Part shown: in pieces, positions 18,852 through 32,621 of the stretch
How the letters are laid out: each line of letters begins with the position of its first letter
Position numbering within the stretch: the stretch's first letter is position 1
Assembly (NCBI RefSeq): GCF_900094925.1
Contig: NZ_FMAY01000006.1
Coordinates: 265,328 to 329,327, forward strand
Direction: 5' to 3'
DNA from: Kosakonia oryzendophytica
Lineage (GTDB): Bacteria > Pseudomonadota > Gammaproteobacteria > Enterobacterales > Enterobacteriaceae
Length of the DNA: 64,000 nucleotides
Program-made: the position numbers and the translations under genes
Notes under the pieces: model-generated
What the model was told of the DNA's origin: nothing
Seen by the model: only the letters and a program-made list of their open reading frames with translations
Database searches by the model: none

Positions 18852-18877
18852 TGTTACCGATAACAGTTACCCGTAAC
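18852..18877 (+). promoter_or_regulatory. Tandem GntR operators upstream of gntK
   Basis: TGTTACCGATAACA (18852-18865) and GTTACCCGTAAC (18866-18877) are two adjoining near-palindromes of the GntR operator type, 32 bases before the gntK TTG start. Their abutting arrangement suggests two dimers side by side. Confidence 0.75.
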
Positions 18878-18908
18878 AATTCACTCTTGCACCAGTGGGG
18901 GCCTCCCT

Positions 18909-19442
18909 TTGAGCACGACTAATCTTGATCACCACGTTTATGTCCTGATGGGCGTTTCCGGCAGTGGTAAATCTGCCGTCGCCAGCGAAGTGGCGCATCA
19001 GCTGCATGCCGCGTTTCTTGACGGTGACTTCCTTCATCCGCGCAGCAACATCACTAAAATGGCGTCCGGTGAACCGCTGAACGACGATGACCGTAAGCCG
19101 TGGCTACAGGCGCTGAACGACGCCGCGTTTGCCATGCAACGCACCAATAAAGTGTCGCTAATTGTCTGCTCGGCGCTGAAAAAGCATTACCGCGATCAGC
19201 TGCGCGACGGTAACCCGAACCTCTCATTTATCTATCTGAAAGGCGATTTTGATGTCATCGAAAGCCGTCTGAAAGCGCGTAAAGGCCATTTCTTCAAAAC
19301 GCAGATGCTGGTAACCCAGTTTGACACGCTGGAAGAGCCGGGCGCAGATGAGCGTGATGTGCTGATCGTTGATATCGATCAACCGCTGGACGACGTGGTC
19401 GCCAGCACGATTGCAGTCATTAATAAAGGCAGTGCGCAGTGA
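18909..19442 (+). CDS. gntK: GntK, thermoresistant gluconokinase
   Basis: 177-residue kinase that phosphorylates gluconate to 6-phosphogluconate for the Entner-Doudoroff and pentose phosphate routes. The P-loop GVSGSGKS is at residues 15-22, followed by FLDGDFLHPRSNITKMASG and the CSALKKHYRD segment of the gluconate kinase family. The start is TTG at 18909, giving MSTTNLDHH like E. coli; no ATG is available nearby. The stop overlaps the gntU start by three bases, so translation is coupled. Confidence 0.95.
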   Translation: MSTTNLDHHVYVLMGVSGSGKSAVASEVAHQLHAAFLDGDFLHPRSNITKMASGEPLNDDDRKPWLQALNDAAFAMQRTNKVSLIVCSALKKHYRDQLRDGNPNLSFIYLKGDFDVIESRLKARKGHFFKTQMLVTQFDTLEEPGADERDVLIVDIDQPLDDVVASTIAVINKGSAQ

Positions 19443-20779
19443 GTACATTAACGCTTGTTTTAACAGCAGTAGGGTCGGTTTTACTGCTGCTGTTTTTAGT
19501 GATGAAAGCGCGTATGCATGCTTTCATGGCTTTGATGGTGGTGTCTATTGGTGCAGGGCTTTTTTCCGGAATGCCGTTGATTAAGATCGCGCAGACCATG
19601 GAAAAAGGCATGGGCGGTACGCTGGGTTTCCTCGCCATTGTGGTGGCGCTCGGCGCGATGTTCGGCAAAATTCTTCATGAGACCGGCGCGGTGGATCAAA
19701 TCGCCGTCAAGATGCTCAAATCGTTTGGTCACAATCGCGCACATTATGCGATTGGTCTGGCAGGGTTGATTTGCGCATTACCGCTGTTCTTTGAAGTGGC
19801 GATTGTGTTGCTGATTAGTGTTGCGTTCTCAATGGCGCGCCACACCGGCACTAACCTGGTCAAACTGGTGATCCCGTTGTTTGCCGGTGTTGCGGCGGCC
19901 GCGGCGTTCCTGCTACCGGGGCCCGCGCCAATGCTGCTGGCTTCGCAGATGCATGCGGATTTTGGCTGGATGATCCTGATTGGCCTGTGTGCGGCAATCC
20001 CAGGCATGCTGATTGCGGGTCCGCTGTGGGGCAACTTTATTAGTCGCCATGTGCAACTGCATATTCCGGACGATGTTAGCGAGCCGCATCTGGGCGAAGG
20101 CAAAATGCCGTCATTTGCTTTCAGTCTGTCGCTGATCCTGCTGCCGCTGGTGCTGGTCGGGATGAAAACCATCGCTGCGCGCTTCGTGACCGAAGGCAGC
20201 AGCCTGTATGACTGGCTGGAATTTATCGGTCACCCGTTCACCGCGATCCTTGTGGCGTGCCTGGTGGCGATTTACGGCCTGGCAATACGTCAGGGCATGG
20301 CGAAAGATCGCGTGATGGAAATTTGCGGTCATGCGTTGCAGCCGGCTGGCATTATTTTGCTGGTGATCGGTGCGGGCGGCGTGTTCAAGCAGGTGCTGGT
20401 TGACTCAGGCGTCGGCCCGGCACTGGGCGAAGCACTGACCGGAATGGGACTGCCTATCGCGATCACCTGCTTTGTGCTGGCGGCGGCGGTGCGCATTATT
20501 CAGGGTTCCGCCACGGTGGCCTGCCTGACTGCGGTCGGTCTGGTGATGCCCGTGATTGAACAACTGCACTTCAACGGCGCGCAGATGGCAGCACTCTCTA
20601 TTTGCATCGCGGGGGGATCCATCGTGGTGAGCCACGTGAACGACGCCGGTTTCTGGCTGTATGGTCGCTTTACCGGTGCGACGGAAGCGCAAACCCTGAA
20701 GACCTGGACGATGATGGAGACCATCCTCGGCACCACCGGCGCGATTATTGGCATGATTGCCTTTACACTGCTGAGCTAA
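19439..20779 (+). CDS. gntU: GntU, low-affinity gluconate permease
   Basis: 446-residue GntP-family proton symporter of the inner membrane with about 12 to 14 hydrophobic spans. It starts with GTG at 19439, inside the end of gntK. Family motifs are LGAMFGKILHETGAVDQIA, CALPLFFEVAIVLL, the glycine-rich GAGGVFKQVLVDSGVG and the C-terminal GGSIVVSHVNDAGFWLY. It is paralogous to gntT at 44197-45513. GntKU are controlled by GntR. Confidence 0.96.
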   Translation: MSTLTLVLTAVGSVLLLLFLVMKARMHAFMALMVVSIGAGLFSGMPLIKIAQTMEKGMGGTLGFLAIVVALGAMFGKILHETGAVDQIAVKMLKSFGHNRAHYAIGLAGLICALPLFFEVAIVLLISVAFSMARHTGTNLVKLVIPLFAGVAAAAAFLLPGPAPMLLASQMHADFGWMILIGLCAAIPGMLIAGPLWGNFISRHVQLHIPDDVSEPHLGEGKMPSFAFSLSLILLPLVLVGMKTIAARFVTEGSSLYDWLEFIGHPFTAILVACLVAIYGLAIRQGMAKDRVMEICGHALQPAGIILLVIGAGGVFKQVLVDSGVGPALGEALTGMGLPIAITCFVLAAAVRIIQGSATVACLTAVGLVMPVIEQLHFNGAQMAALSICIAGGSIVVSHVNDAGFWLYGRFTGATEAQTLKTWTMMETILGTTGAIIGMIAFTLLS

Positions 20780-20829
20780 GGTTGGTATGCCTGGTTGATA
20801 AGGCAAAACCGCCATCTGGCGTTGAAAAA

Positions 20830-20858
20830 CACCACGTTGTTTAACGTGGTGTTTTTTT
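20830..20858 (+). terminator. gntU intrinsic terminator
   Basis: CACCACGTT (20830-20838) pairs with AACGTGGTG (20843-20851) over GTTT, followed by seven T. The left flank has five A, so it may also work for yhgN, although it lies 95 bases past the yhgN stop. Confidence 0.85.
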
Positions 20859-20952
20859 TACCCGCGTCTGGCAAGGTGATATCAAACGCTGTTGCTTACC
20901 TGAAAGTCCCTCCGCAGCCGGGACAGACAGATAAAAATTGAAGAGAAGTAGG

Positions 20953-21546
20953 CTATCCCTTCATCCACACTCTTATCCCATCGAGGAACATTTGGGTGGC
21001 GAGCATTACCAGAATCAGCCCCATCAGGCGTTCCAGCGCATTGACGCCTTTCTCACCGAGCAGACGCAGAAACAACGATGATTGCAGCAGAATGGCCACC
21101 GTACCGCCCCAGGCAATCAGCAGCGCAATCACCAGATGCCCCATCTGATTCGGGTATTGGTGCGACAACAGCATCAACGTTGCCAGCAAAGTCGGGCCTG
21201 CAACCAACGGGATTGCCAGTGGCACAATAAAGGGTTCTTCACCGGCGGGAAGACCACTGCTGCCGCCAGACTCACTGGGAAAAATCATCTTAATGGCGAT
21301 CAGAAACAGAATAATGCCGCCGGAAATGGAGACCGTCTCGGCGCGTAAGTTCAGCAACGCGAGGATCTTTTCACCAGTAAACAAGAAGATAAACATCACC
21401 AGCAGGGCGATCAGCAGTTCGCGGATCATGATGGCCCGGCGGCGCTTGGGCTCGGTATGTTTTAATACCGACATAAAGATAGGCAGGTTGCCCAACGGAT
21501 CCATAATCAGGATCAGCAACACGGTTGCGGAGATGATCTCACTCAT
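20953..21546 (-). CDS. yhgN: YhgN, MarC-family inner membrane protein
   Basis: 197-residue integral membrane protein of the MarC (UPF0056) family, with six hydrophobic spans. Family motifs are MDPLGNLPIFMSVLKH near the N-terminus, IKMIFPSESGG and IVPLAIPLVAGP in the middle, and NALERLMGLILVMLATQMFLDG at the end. Length equals E. coli YhgN. Function is unproven. It is divergent from asd. Confidence 0.94.
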   Translation of the reverse strand: MSEIISATVLLILIMDPLGNLPIFMSVLKHTEPKRRRAIMIRELLIALLVMFIFLFTGEKILALLNLRAETVSISGGIILFLIAIKMIFPSESGGSSGLPAGEEPFIVPLAIPLVAGPTLLATLMLLSHQYPNQMGHLVIALLIAWGGTVAILLQSSLFLRLLGEKGVNALERLMGLILVMLATQMFLDGIRVWMKG

Positions 21547-21718
21547 TCATTATTATCCCTGACACTTGCCACATAATTGCAGTAATTAGCTGCGTTTCTG
21601 ATACATTCGCGATCATTGATTAATTTCACTTGCGACTTTGGCAGCATTTTGTAATGTGGTCATACCCCAGTTGGACACTGGCTCGCACAACAGCACACAC
21701 CTCTGCAGGAACTTCGCT

Positions 21719-22825
21719 ATGAAAAATGTTGGTTTTATCGGCTGGCGCGGAATGGTCGGCTCTGTACTCATGCAACGCATGGTTGAAGAGCGCGATTTTG
21801 ACGCCATTCGCCCTGTCTTCTTTTCCACTTCCCAGTTTGGGCAAGCTGCTCCCGCATTCAGCGGCCAGGCAGCGGGCACACTTCAGGATGCGTTCGATCT
21901 GGAAGCGCTGAAGGCACTCGACATTATTGTCACCTGCCAGGGCGGCGATTATACCAACGAAATCTATCCAAAGCTCCGGGAAAGCGGCTGGCAGGGTTAT
22001 TGGATTGACGCAGCCTCTTCGCTGCGCATGAAAGATGACGCCATTATTATTCTCGACCCGGTCAACCAGGCTGTGATTAACGACGGGCTGAACAATGGCG
22101 TGAAAACCTTTGTCGGCGGCAACTGTACCGTCAGCCTGATGCTGATGTCCCTCGGCGGGCTCTTCGCCAACGATCTGGTGGAGTGGGTCTCTGTCGCCAC
22201 CTATCAGGCGGCATCCGGTGGCGGCGCGCGCCACATGCGCGAGCTGCTGACGCAAATGGGTCAGTTGCACAACCACGTTGCGGCGGAACTGGCGGATCCG
22301 GCTTCCGCTATTCTCGACATCGAACGCAAAGTCACCGCGTTGACCCGCAGTGGCGAGCTGCCGGTCGAAAACTTTGGTGTACCGCTGGCGGGAAGCCTGA
22401 TCCCGTGGATCGACAAACAGCTTGATAACGGTCAGAGCCGTGAAGAGTGGAAAGGCCAGGCGGAAACCAACAAAATCCTCAACACCTCCAGCATCATTCC
22501 GGTTGATGGCCTTTGCGTACGTATCGGCGCGCTGCGCTGCCACAGCCAGGCTTTCACCATCAAACTGAAAAAAGATGTCTCAATTCCGACCGTGGAAGAA
22601 CTGCTGGCGGCGCATAACCCGTGGGCGAAAGTGGTGCCAAACGATCGTGAGATCAGCATGCGCGAACTGACGCCTGCCGCAGTCACTGGCACGCTGACCA
22701 CGCCTGTGGGCCGTCTGCGTAAGCTGAATATGGGGCCGGAGTTCCTCTCCGCTTTCACTGTAGGTGACCAGCTTTTGTGGGGGGCAGCCGAGCCGCTGCG
22801 TCGTATGTTGCGCCAACTGGCGTAA
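21719..22825 (+). CDS. asd: Aspartate-semialdehyde dehydrogenase
   Basis: 368-residue cytosolic enzyme that reduces L-aspartyl-4-phosphate to aspartate semialdehyde, branch point for lysine, diaminopimelate, methionine and threonine, and therefore needed for the cell wall. NADP motif [11 protein letters not shown] (residues 5-15), catalytic cysteine in [11 protein letters not shown] (Cys136, one later than in E. coli), [11 protein letters not shown], and catalytic histidine in [12 protein letters not shown]. The family start [11 protein letters not shown] was taken; an in-frame start at 21638 would add an unrelated leader. Confidence 0.97.
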   Translation: MKNVGFIGWRGMVGSVLMQRMVEERDFDAIRPVFFSTSQFGQAAPAFSGQAAGTLQDAFDLEALKALDIIVTCQGGDYTNEIYPKLRESGWQGYWIDAASSLRMKDDAIIILDPVNQAVINDGLNNGVKTFVGGNCTVSLMLMSLGGLFANDLVEWVSVATYQAASGGGARHMRELLTQMGQLHNHVAAELADPASAILDIERKVTALTRSGELPVENFGVPLAGSLIPWIDKQLDNGQSREEWKGQAETNKILNTSSIIPVDGLCVRIGALRCHSQAFTIKLKKDVSIPTVEELLAAHNPWAKVVPNDREISMRELTPAAVTGTLTTPVGRLRKLNMGPEFLSAFTVGDQLLWGAAEPLRRMLRQLA

Positions 22826-22842
22826 GCATAAAAAAAAGAATC

Positions 22843-22869
22843 AGGGGGTGCTTCGGCACCCCTTTTTTT
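22843..22869 (+). terminator. asd intrinsic terminator
   Basis: GGGGTGC (22845-22851) and GCACCCC (22856-22862) close on a UUCG tetraloop and are followed by seven T. A-rich sequence precedes the stem. Confidence 0.9.
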
Positions 22870-23094
22870 ATGCTTTTTTTCCGCAAATTTTCCGCAAATA
22901 AAAAGTGATGTTTTTATTTTCTCAAGAGTCTGAGCACGTTGGCTATGCTTAAGGTTGGGTATTTTCATATTTTGCCTGAAATGGGACGGTGCTGAGCAGA
23001 TTCCCGAGGGGCTGCACCGTTCAGATCACATAAGTATCGCAACCGGACGTAACCACGGTGGAAGGTGCGATACCATTACAACAGGATGAGAACC

Positions 23095-25281
23095 ATGTCC
23101 GTTGATGTTGATAAAAACGTGATTGACGCGCTAATCGCCGGTCATTTTGCCGATCCTTTTTCCGTATTGGGAATGCATTCCACCGACGCAGGTCTTGAGG
23201 TTCGTGCCCTGTTGCCCGATGCCACGGAAGTCTGGGTTATCGAACCGAAAACCGGACGCAAAGTCGGCAAGCTGGAATGTCTCGACTCGCGGGGCTTTTT
23301 CTGTGGCGTGATGCAGCGCCGCAAAAATCCTTTCTATTATCAGTTTGCCGTTGTCTGGCACGGACAGGAGAACCTGATTGATGACCCTTATCGCTTCGGC
23401 CCTCTGTTGCAGGATGTTGATGCCTGGCTGCTGAGTGAAGGCACGCATATGCGGCCGTACGAAACGCTTGGCGCGCATGCCGATACGATGGAGGGCGTGG
23501 TGGGGACACGTTTTTCCGTCTGGGCGCCTAATGCGCAGCGCGTCTCCGTAGTTGGGCAGTTTAACTACTGGGATGGTCGTCGCCACCCCATGCGCCTGCG
23601 TCGTGAAAGCGGGATCTGGGAGCTGTTTATCCCCGGAGCGCTGAACGGGCAACTGTATAAATTTGAGATGATAGATGCACAAGGCAAACTGCGGATCAAA
23701 GCCGATCCTTACGCGTTTGAATCCCAGATGCGTCCGGACAGCGCATCGCTGATTTGCGGCCTGCCAGGCAAGAAAACACAGAGTGAAGAGCGCAAAAAAG
23801 CAAATCAGTTTGATGCGCCTATCTCTATCTATGAAGTGCACCTGGGCTCCTGGCGTCGACATGCCGACAACAATTTCTGGCTGAGTTACCGGGAATTAGC
23901 GGATCAACTGGTGCCCTACGCCAAATGGATGGGATTCACCCATCTGGAGCTGATGCCGATTAATGAACACCCCTTCGACGGGAGCTGGGGCTATCAGCCA
24001 ACCGGGCTTTATGCGCCGACTCGCCGTTTTGGCACCCGCGATGACTTCCTGCATTTTATCCATACTGCACATGCCGCCGGCCTTAGTGTGATCCTCGATT
24101 GGGTTCCGGGACATTTCCCCTCTGATGATTTTGGTCTGGCGGATTTCGATGGCACCAAACTCTACGAACATAACGATCCGCGTGAAGGTTTTCACCAGGA
24201 CTGGAACACGCTGATCTACAACTATGGCCGTCGGGAAGTGAGCAACTACCTGGTCGGCAATGCGCTGTACTGGATCGAACGTTTTGGCATTGATGCGCTG
24301 CGTGTGGATGCGGTGGCATCGATGATATACCGCGATTACAGCCGCAAAGAAGGGGAGTGGATCCCCAATGAATATGGCGGGCGCGAAAACCTCGAGGCAA
24401 TTGAGTTTTTACGCAATACCAACCGTATCCTCGGTGAGCAGGCTCCCGGAGCGGTCAGTATGGCGGAAGAGTCTACGGATTTTGCCGGCGTGTCACGCCC
24501 GGCTTCGATGGGGGGACTGGGTTTTTGGTTCAAGTGGAATCTGGGGTGGATGCACGACACGCTGGACTACATGAAGCTTGATCCGGTGTACCGCAAGTTC
24601 CACCACGACAAACTCACTTTCGGCATGCTCTATAACTACACCGAAAACTTTATTCTGCCGCTATCCCATGACGAAGTGGTGCATGGCAAGAAATCGATCC
24701 TCGACAGGATGCCCGGCGATGCCTGGCAGAAGTTCGCCAACCTGCGCGCTTACTACGCCTGGATGTGGGCTTTTCCCGGCAAGAAACTGATGTTTATGGG
24801 TAACGAATTCGCCCAAGGGCGCGAGTGGAATCACGATAGCAGCCTTGACTGGCATTTGCTGGAGGGCGGTGATAACTGGCACCACGGTGTTCAGCGGCTG
24901 GTACGCGATATGAACCACGCCTATCGCCATCATAAAGCGCTACATGAGCTGGATTATGACCCCTACGGTTTTGAGTGGCTGGTGGTGGACGATCATGAAG
25001 CCTCGGTATTTGTTTTTGTACGCCGGGATAAGCAGGGTAATGAAATCATTGTCGCCAGCAATTTCACGCCAGTACCGCGCTACGATTACCGCGTGGGGAT
25101 TAATCAGCCAGGTCGCTGGCGTGAAGAGCTGAACAGCGACTCTATGCATTACCACGGCAGCAATACCGGTAACGGCGGTGTGTTGCACAGTGATGCGATC
25201 GCCAATCGTGGGCGTGAACACTCGCTGTTACTGACATTGCCACCGCTGGGCACCATCTGGCTGGTCAGGGAGGGGGAATGA
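23095..25281 (+). CDS. glgB: GlgB, 1,4-alpha-glucan branching enzyme
   Basis: 728-residue GH13 enzyme that makes the alpha-1,6 branches of glycogen, the same length as E. coli GlgB. Two N-terminal beta domains (residues about 1-110 and 120-225, the second CBM48) precede the barrel. Catalytic residues by the E. coli numbering are Asp405 ([11 protein letters not shown]), Glu458 (MAEESTDF) and Asp526 ([11 protein letters not shown]). The start [13 protein letters not shown] follows AGGATGAG; an upstream in-frame start at 23065 is rejected. First gene of glgBXCAP; overlaps glgX by four bases. Confidence 0.97.
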   Translation: MSVDVDKNVIDALIAGHFADPFSVLGMHSTDAGLEVRALLPDATEVWVIEPKTGRKVGKLECLDSRGFFCGVMQRRKNPFYYQFAVVWHGQENLIDDPYRFGPLLQDVDAWLLSEGTHMRPYETLGAHADTMEGVVGTRFSVWAPNAQRVSVVGQFNYWDGRRHPMRLRRESGIWELFIPGALNGQLYKFEMIDAQGKLRIKADPYAFESQMRPDSASLICGLPGKKTQSEERKKANQFDAPISIYEVHLGSWRRHADNNFWLSYRELADQLVPYAKWMGFTHLELMPINEHPFDGSWGYQPTGLYAPTRRFGTRDDFLHFIHTAHAAGLSVILDWVPGHFPSDDFGLADFDGTKLYEHNDPREGFHQDWNTLIYNYGRREVSNYLVGNALYWIERFGIDALRVDAVASMIYRDYSRKEGEWIPNEYGGRENLEAIEFLRNTNRILGEQAPGAVSMAEESTDFAGVSRPASMGGLGFWFKWNLGWMHDTLDYMKLDPVYRKFHHDKLTFGMLYNYTENFILPLSHDEVVHGKKSILDRMPGDAWQKFANLRAYYAWMWAFPGKKLMFMGNEFAQGREWNHDSSLDWHLLEGGDNWHHGVQRLVRDMNHAYRHHKALHELDYDPYGFEWLVVDDHEASVFVFVRRDKQGNEIIVASNFTPVPRYDYRVGINQPGRWREELNSDSMHYHGSNTGNGGVLHSDAIANRGREHSLLLTLPPLGTIWLVREGE

Positions 25282-27254
25282 CGAGACTGGCGGCCGGTAA
25301 CGCCACACCACCCGGTGCGCATCTACGGGATGATGGCGTCAATTTTACACTCTTCTCCGCCCATGCGGAGCGTGTAGAACTGTGCCTGTTTGATGATGAA
25401 GGCAATGAGCAGCGCGTTGATTTGCCTGGCCGTACCGGGGATGTCTGGCACGGTTTTCTGGAAGGCGGTCGGGCTGGTCTGCAATACGGCTATCGGGTGC
25501 ATGGCCCCTGGGATCCTGCGCAAGGGCACCGTTTCAACCCGGCGAAATTATTACTCGATCCTTGCGCGCAGCGCGTGGAGGGCGATGTGCAGGATAACCC
25601 GCTATTCCATGGCGGCGATGAGCAGCCCGATCCACACGATAATGCCGCTATTGCCCCGCGCAGCGTTGTGGTGCATGAAGTCTTCGACTGGGAGCATGAT
25701 GCCCCGCCGCGTATTCCCTGGGGTAACACCGTTATTTATGAAGCGCATGTTAAAGGATTGACCTGGCTCCATCCCGATATTCCGGAAGCCATTCGCGGCA
25801 CCTACAAGGCGCTGGGACATCCGGTGATGATCAACTGGTTTAAACATCTTGGCATTACCGCGCTGGAGTTAATGCCGGTTGCCCACTTCACCAGCGAGCC
25901 GCGTTTGCAGCGGTTGGGATTAAGCAACTACTGGGGCTATAACCCGCTGGCGTTGTTTGCGCTGAATCCACGTTACGCCAGTGCGCCGGGGCAGGCCATT
26001 GTTGAATTTCGCGAGGCGGTGAAAGCGCTGCACCAGGCCGGAATCGAAGTGATCCTCGACATCGTGCTTAACCACACCGCCGAAATCGATCTCGACGGAC
26101 CGACCCTCTCCCTGCGCGGAATTGACAACCGTAGCTATTATTGGATTAGAGAGGATGGCGGTTATCACAACTGGACCGGCTGCGGCAACACGCTGAACCT
26201 GAGTAACCCTGGCGTCGTGGCGTATGCCCATGCATGTCTGCGTTACTGGGTGGAGACGTTCCATGTGGATGGTTTTCGATTTGATCTCGCATCGGTGATG
26301 GGGCGTACGCCAGCGTTCAGCCAGCAGGCGCCGCTGTTTATGGCGATCAAGAACGATCCTGTATTACGCGACCTGAAATTGATCGCGGAGCCCTGGGATA
26401 TTGGTCCTGACGGCTACCAGGTTGGTAACTATCCTGCGCCCTTTGCCGAGTGGAACGACCATTTCCGCGATGCGATGCGCCGTTTCTGGCTTGAAACATC
26501 GCTTCCCCTCGGGGAGTTTGCCGGACGTTTTGCCGCCTCCAGCGATGTCTTTAAACGCGGTGGCCGCTTGCCGTCTGCGTCGGTCAACCTGATCACCGCC
26601 CATGATGGTTTTACGCTGCGGGATTGCGTCTGTTTCAACCATAAGCACAACGAAGCTAACGGTGAAGACAATCGCGATGGCACAAATAATAACCACAGCA
26701 ACAATCACGGGTTTGAAGGGCTGGGTGGCAACCTGGATGTGATTGAACGGCGGCGCGCCAGCGTACATGCATTGTTGACGACGCTGCTGTTGTCGCAAGG
26801 CACGCCAATGCTGCTGGCTGGTGACGAACAGGGGCACAGCCAGCACGGCAACAATAATGCGTATTGTCAGGACAATGCGCTGACATGGCTCGACTGGACG
26901 CAAGCCGATAGCGGGCTGGTTGCATTTACCGCCGCGTTGATCCACCTGCGTCAGCAAATTCCGGCATTGACCCGCGATACATGGTGGGAGGAGGGCGACG
27001 GTCATGTCGTCTGGTTAAACAACGAAGGAGCGCCACTCACTACGCAGGAGTGGCAACAGGGGATGCAGCGTTTACAAATTCTGCTGTCAGGCAATGTGCT
27101 GATCGCGATTAACGCCACGCCTGAGGTAGCGGAAATCATATTGCCCGAAGGGGAGTGGCGCGCCATTCCTCCCTTTGCCGGAGAAGACAACCCGGTCGTA
27201 ATGGCTGTCTGGCATGGGCCAGCACACGGAGTGTGTGTATTTCAGCGGTCATAA
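25278..27254 (+). CDS. glgX: GlgX, glycogen debranching enzyme
   Basis: 658-residue GH13 enzyme that hydrolyses the alpha-1,6 links of limit dextrins left by GlgP. An N-terminal CBM48 (residues about 10-100) is followed by the barrel: [11 protein letters not shown], nucleophile aspartate in [13 protein letters not shown], acid glutamate in [11 protein letters not shown], and aspartate in [11 protein letters not shown]. The products feed MalQ and MalP. The start overlaps the glgB stop (ATGA) and glgC follows after 14 bases. Confidence 0.97.
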   Translation: MTRLAAGNATPPGAHLRDDGVNFTLFSAHAERVELCLFDDEGNEQRVDLPGRTGDVWHGFLEGGRAGLQYGYRVHGPWDPAQGHRFNPAKLLLDPCAQRVEGDVQDNPLFHGGDEQPDPHDNAAIAPRSVVVHEVFDWEHDAPPRIPWGNTVIYEAHVKGLTWLHPDIPEAIRGTYKALGHPVMINWFKHLGITALELMPVAHFTSEPRLQRLGLSNYWGYNPLALFALNPRYASAPGQAIVEFREAVKALHQAGIEVILDIVLNHTAEIDLDGPTLSLRGIDNRSYYWIREDGGYHNWTGCGNTLNLSNPGVVAYAHACLRYWVETFHVDGFRFDLASVMGRTPAFSQQAPLFMAIKNDPVLRDLKLIAEPWDIGPDGYQVGNYPAPFAEWNDHFRDAMRRFWLETSLPLGEFAGRFAASSDVFKRGGRLPSASVNLITAHDGFTLRDCVCFNHKHNEANGEDNRDGTNNNHSNNHGFEGLGGNLDVIERRRASVHALLTTLLLSQGTPMLLAGDEQGHSQHGNNNAYCQDNALTWLDWTQADSGLVAFTAALIHLRQQIPALTRDTWWEEGDGHVVWLNNEGAPLTTQEWQQGMQRLQILLSGNVLIAINATPEVAEIILPEGEWRAIPPFAGEDNPVVMAVWHGPAHGVCVFQRS

Positions 27255-27268
27255 AAATGGAGTCAGTC

Positions 27269-28552
27269 ATGGTGAGATTAGAAAAGAACGACCCTACAAT
27301 GTTGGCCCGTCAGCTGCCATTAAAGTCTGTCGCCCTGATCCTGGCAGGAGGGCGCGGGACGCGCCTGAAAGATTTAACCAACAAGCGTGCCAAACCTGCG
27401 GTGCACTTCGGCGGTAAATTCCGCATTATCGACTTCGCCCTGTCTAACTGCATTAACTCCGGTATTCGCCGTATTGGCGTAATAACGCAATATCAATCCC
27501 ACACGCTGGTGCAACACATCCAACGCGGCTGGGCCTTTTTCAATGAAGAGATGAACGAGTTTGTCGATCTGTTGCCTGCTCAACAGCGCGTGCACGGAGA
27601 ACACTGGTACCGCGGCACGGCGGATGCGGTGACGCAGAACCTCGATATTATTCGGCGCTACGGTGCGGAATACATCGTCATTCTGGCGGGAGACCATATC
27701 TACAAACAGGACTATTCGCGCATGCTTATCGACCATGTCGAGAAAGGAGCGCGCTGCACCGTTGCCTGTTTGCCGGTGCCCGTTCATGAAGCGACCGCGT
27801 TCGGCGTCATGGCTGTTGATGACCAGGACAAAGTGATCGACTTCGTCGAGAAACCCGCGCAACCGCCCAGTATGCCTGGCGATGACAGCAAGGCGCTGGC
27901 CAGTATGGGTATCTACATTTTCGATGCGGAGTACCTGTACGGCTTGCTGGAGCAGGATGATAAAGACGAAAACTCAAGCCATGATTTCGGCAAAGATATC
28001 CTGCCGAAGGTGGTAAAGGCTGGCATGGCGTATGCGCACCCTTTCCCGCTCTCCTGTGTACAGTCTGACCCGAATTCAGAGCCCTACTGGCGGGACGTGG
28101 GAACGCTGGAAGCTTACTGGAAAGCGAACCTCGATTTGGCCTCAGTGGTGCCGGAACTGGACATGTACGATCAAAGCTGGCCAATCCGTACCTATAATGA
28201 ATCTCTTCCACCCGCGAAATTCGTGCAGGACCGCTCCGGTAGCCATGGCATGACATTGAATTCGTTGGTGGCTGGTGGTTGTGTCATTTCCGGGTCAGTG
28301 GTGGTGCAGTCGGTGTTGTTCAATCGCGTGCGCGTGAATTCGTTCTGCAATATCGACTCGGCTGTGCTGCTGCCTGATGTCTGGGTTGGGCGCTCCTGTC
28401 GGCTGCGCCGCTGCATTATCGATAGAGCTTGTGAAATCCCTGAAGGTACCGTGATTGGCGAAAACGCAGAGGAAGACGCCCGTCGCTTTTACCGTTCAGA
28501 AGAGGGGATTGTACTGGTCACGCGTGAAATGTTACGCAAACTGAAAGCCTGA
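27269..28552 (+). CDS. glgC: GlgC, glucose-1-phosphate adenylyltransferase
   Basis: 427-residue committed enzyme of glycogen synthesis, making ADP-glucose from glucose-1-phosphate and ATP. Nucleotide motif [20 protein letters not shown] carries the allosteric lysine (Lys39 in E. coli); [11 protein letters not shown], catalytic [10 protein letters not shown] and the sugar-binding FVEKPA follow. The C-terminal left-handed helix begins near residue 300. MVRLEKND was taken as start as in E. coli, with GGAG as ribosome site; an in-frame ATG at 27257 would add MESV. In E. coli CsrA blocks the glgC leader; a GGA at the ribosome site here fits that but is not proof. Confidence 0.96.
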   Translation: MVRLEKNDPTMLARQLPLKSVALILAGGRGTRLKDLTNKRAKPAVHFGGKFRIIDFALSNCINSGIRRIGVITQYQSHTLVQHIQRGWAFFNEEMNEFVDLLPAQQRVHGEHWYRGTADAVTQNLDIIRRYGAEYIVILAGDHIYKQDYSRMLIDHVEKGARCTVACLPVPVHEATAFGVMAVDDQDKVIDFVEKPAQPPSMPGDDSKALASMGIYIFDAEYLYGLLEQDDKDENSSHDFGKDILPKVVKAGMAYAHPFPLSCVQSDPNSEPYWRDVGTLEAYWKANLDLASVVPELDMYDQSWPIRTYNESLPPAKFVQDRSGSHGMTLNSLVAGGCVISGSVVVQSVLFNRVRVNSFCNIDSAVLLPDVWVGRSCRLRRCIIDRACEIPEGTVIGENAEEDARRFYRSEEGIVLVTREMLRKLKA

Positions 28553-28571
28553 AAGCCTTTATTTTAACCTT

Positions 28572-28590
28572 GCGCGGAAGGGGTCCGCGC
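28572..28590 (+). repeat. Hairpin in the glgC-glgA spacer
   Basis: GCGCGGA (28572-28578) pairs with TCCGCGC (28584-28590), loop AGGGG, then GCTGTTTT. It could partly terminate or protect the upstream mRNA. It is the only sizeable gap inside the glg operon (92 bases). Confidence 0.55.
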
Positions 28591-28644
28591 GCTGTTTTCC
28601 CGCTAACGGCTTCGCTAACCGGGTGGTTTTGAACAGGAGCGATA

Positions 28645-32545
<3,901 letters not shown>

Positions 32546-32553
32546 TGAGATGT

Positions 32554-32610
32554 CAGGATGGCGCTGCGAAAATCCGGCCCGCAGACCGGATTCGCGTAGC
32601 TGCCATCCTG
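32554..32610. repeat. 57-base dyad between convergent glgP and glpD
   Basis: CAGGATGGC (32554-32562) is inverse to GCCATCCTG (32602-32610), and inside it AATCCGG (32571-32577) is inverse to CCGGATT (32586-32592), with a partly matched GCTGCGAA/CGCGTAGC between. It lies in the gap between two stop codons and probably ends transcripts from both sides, although it lacks a T tract. Confidence 0.7.
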
Positions 32611-32621
32611 CATGACTACTG

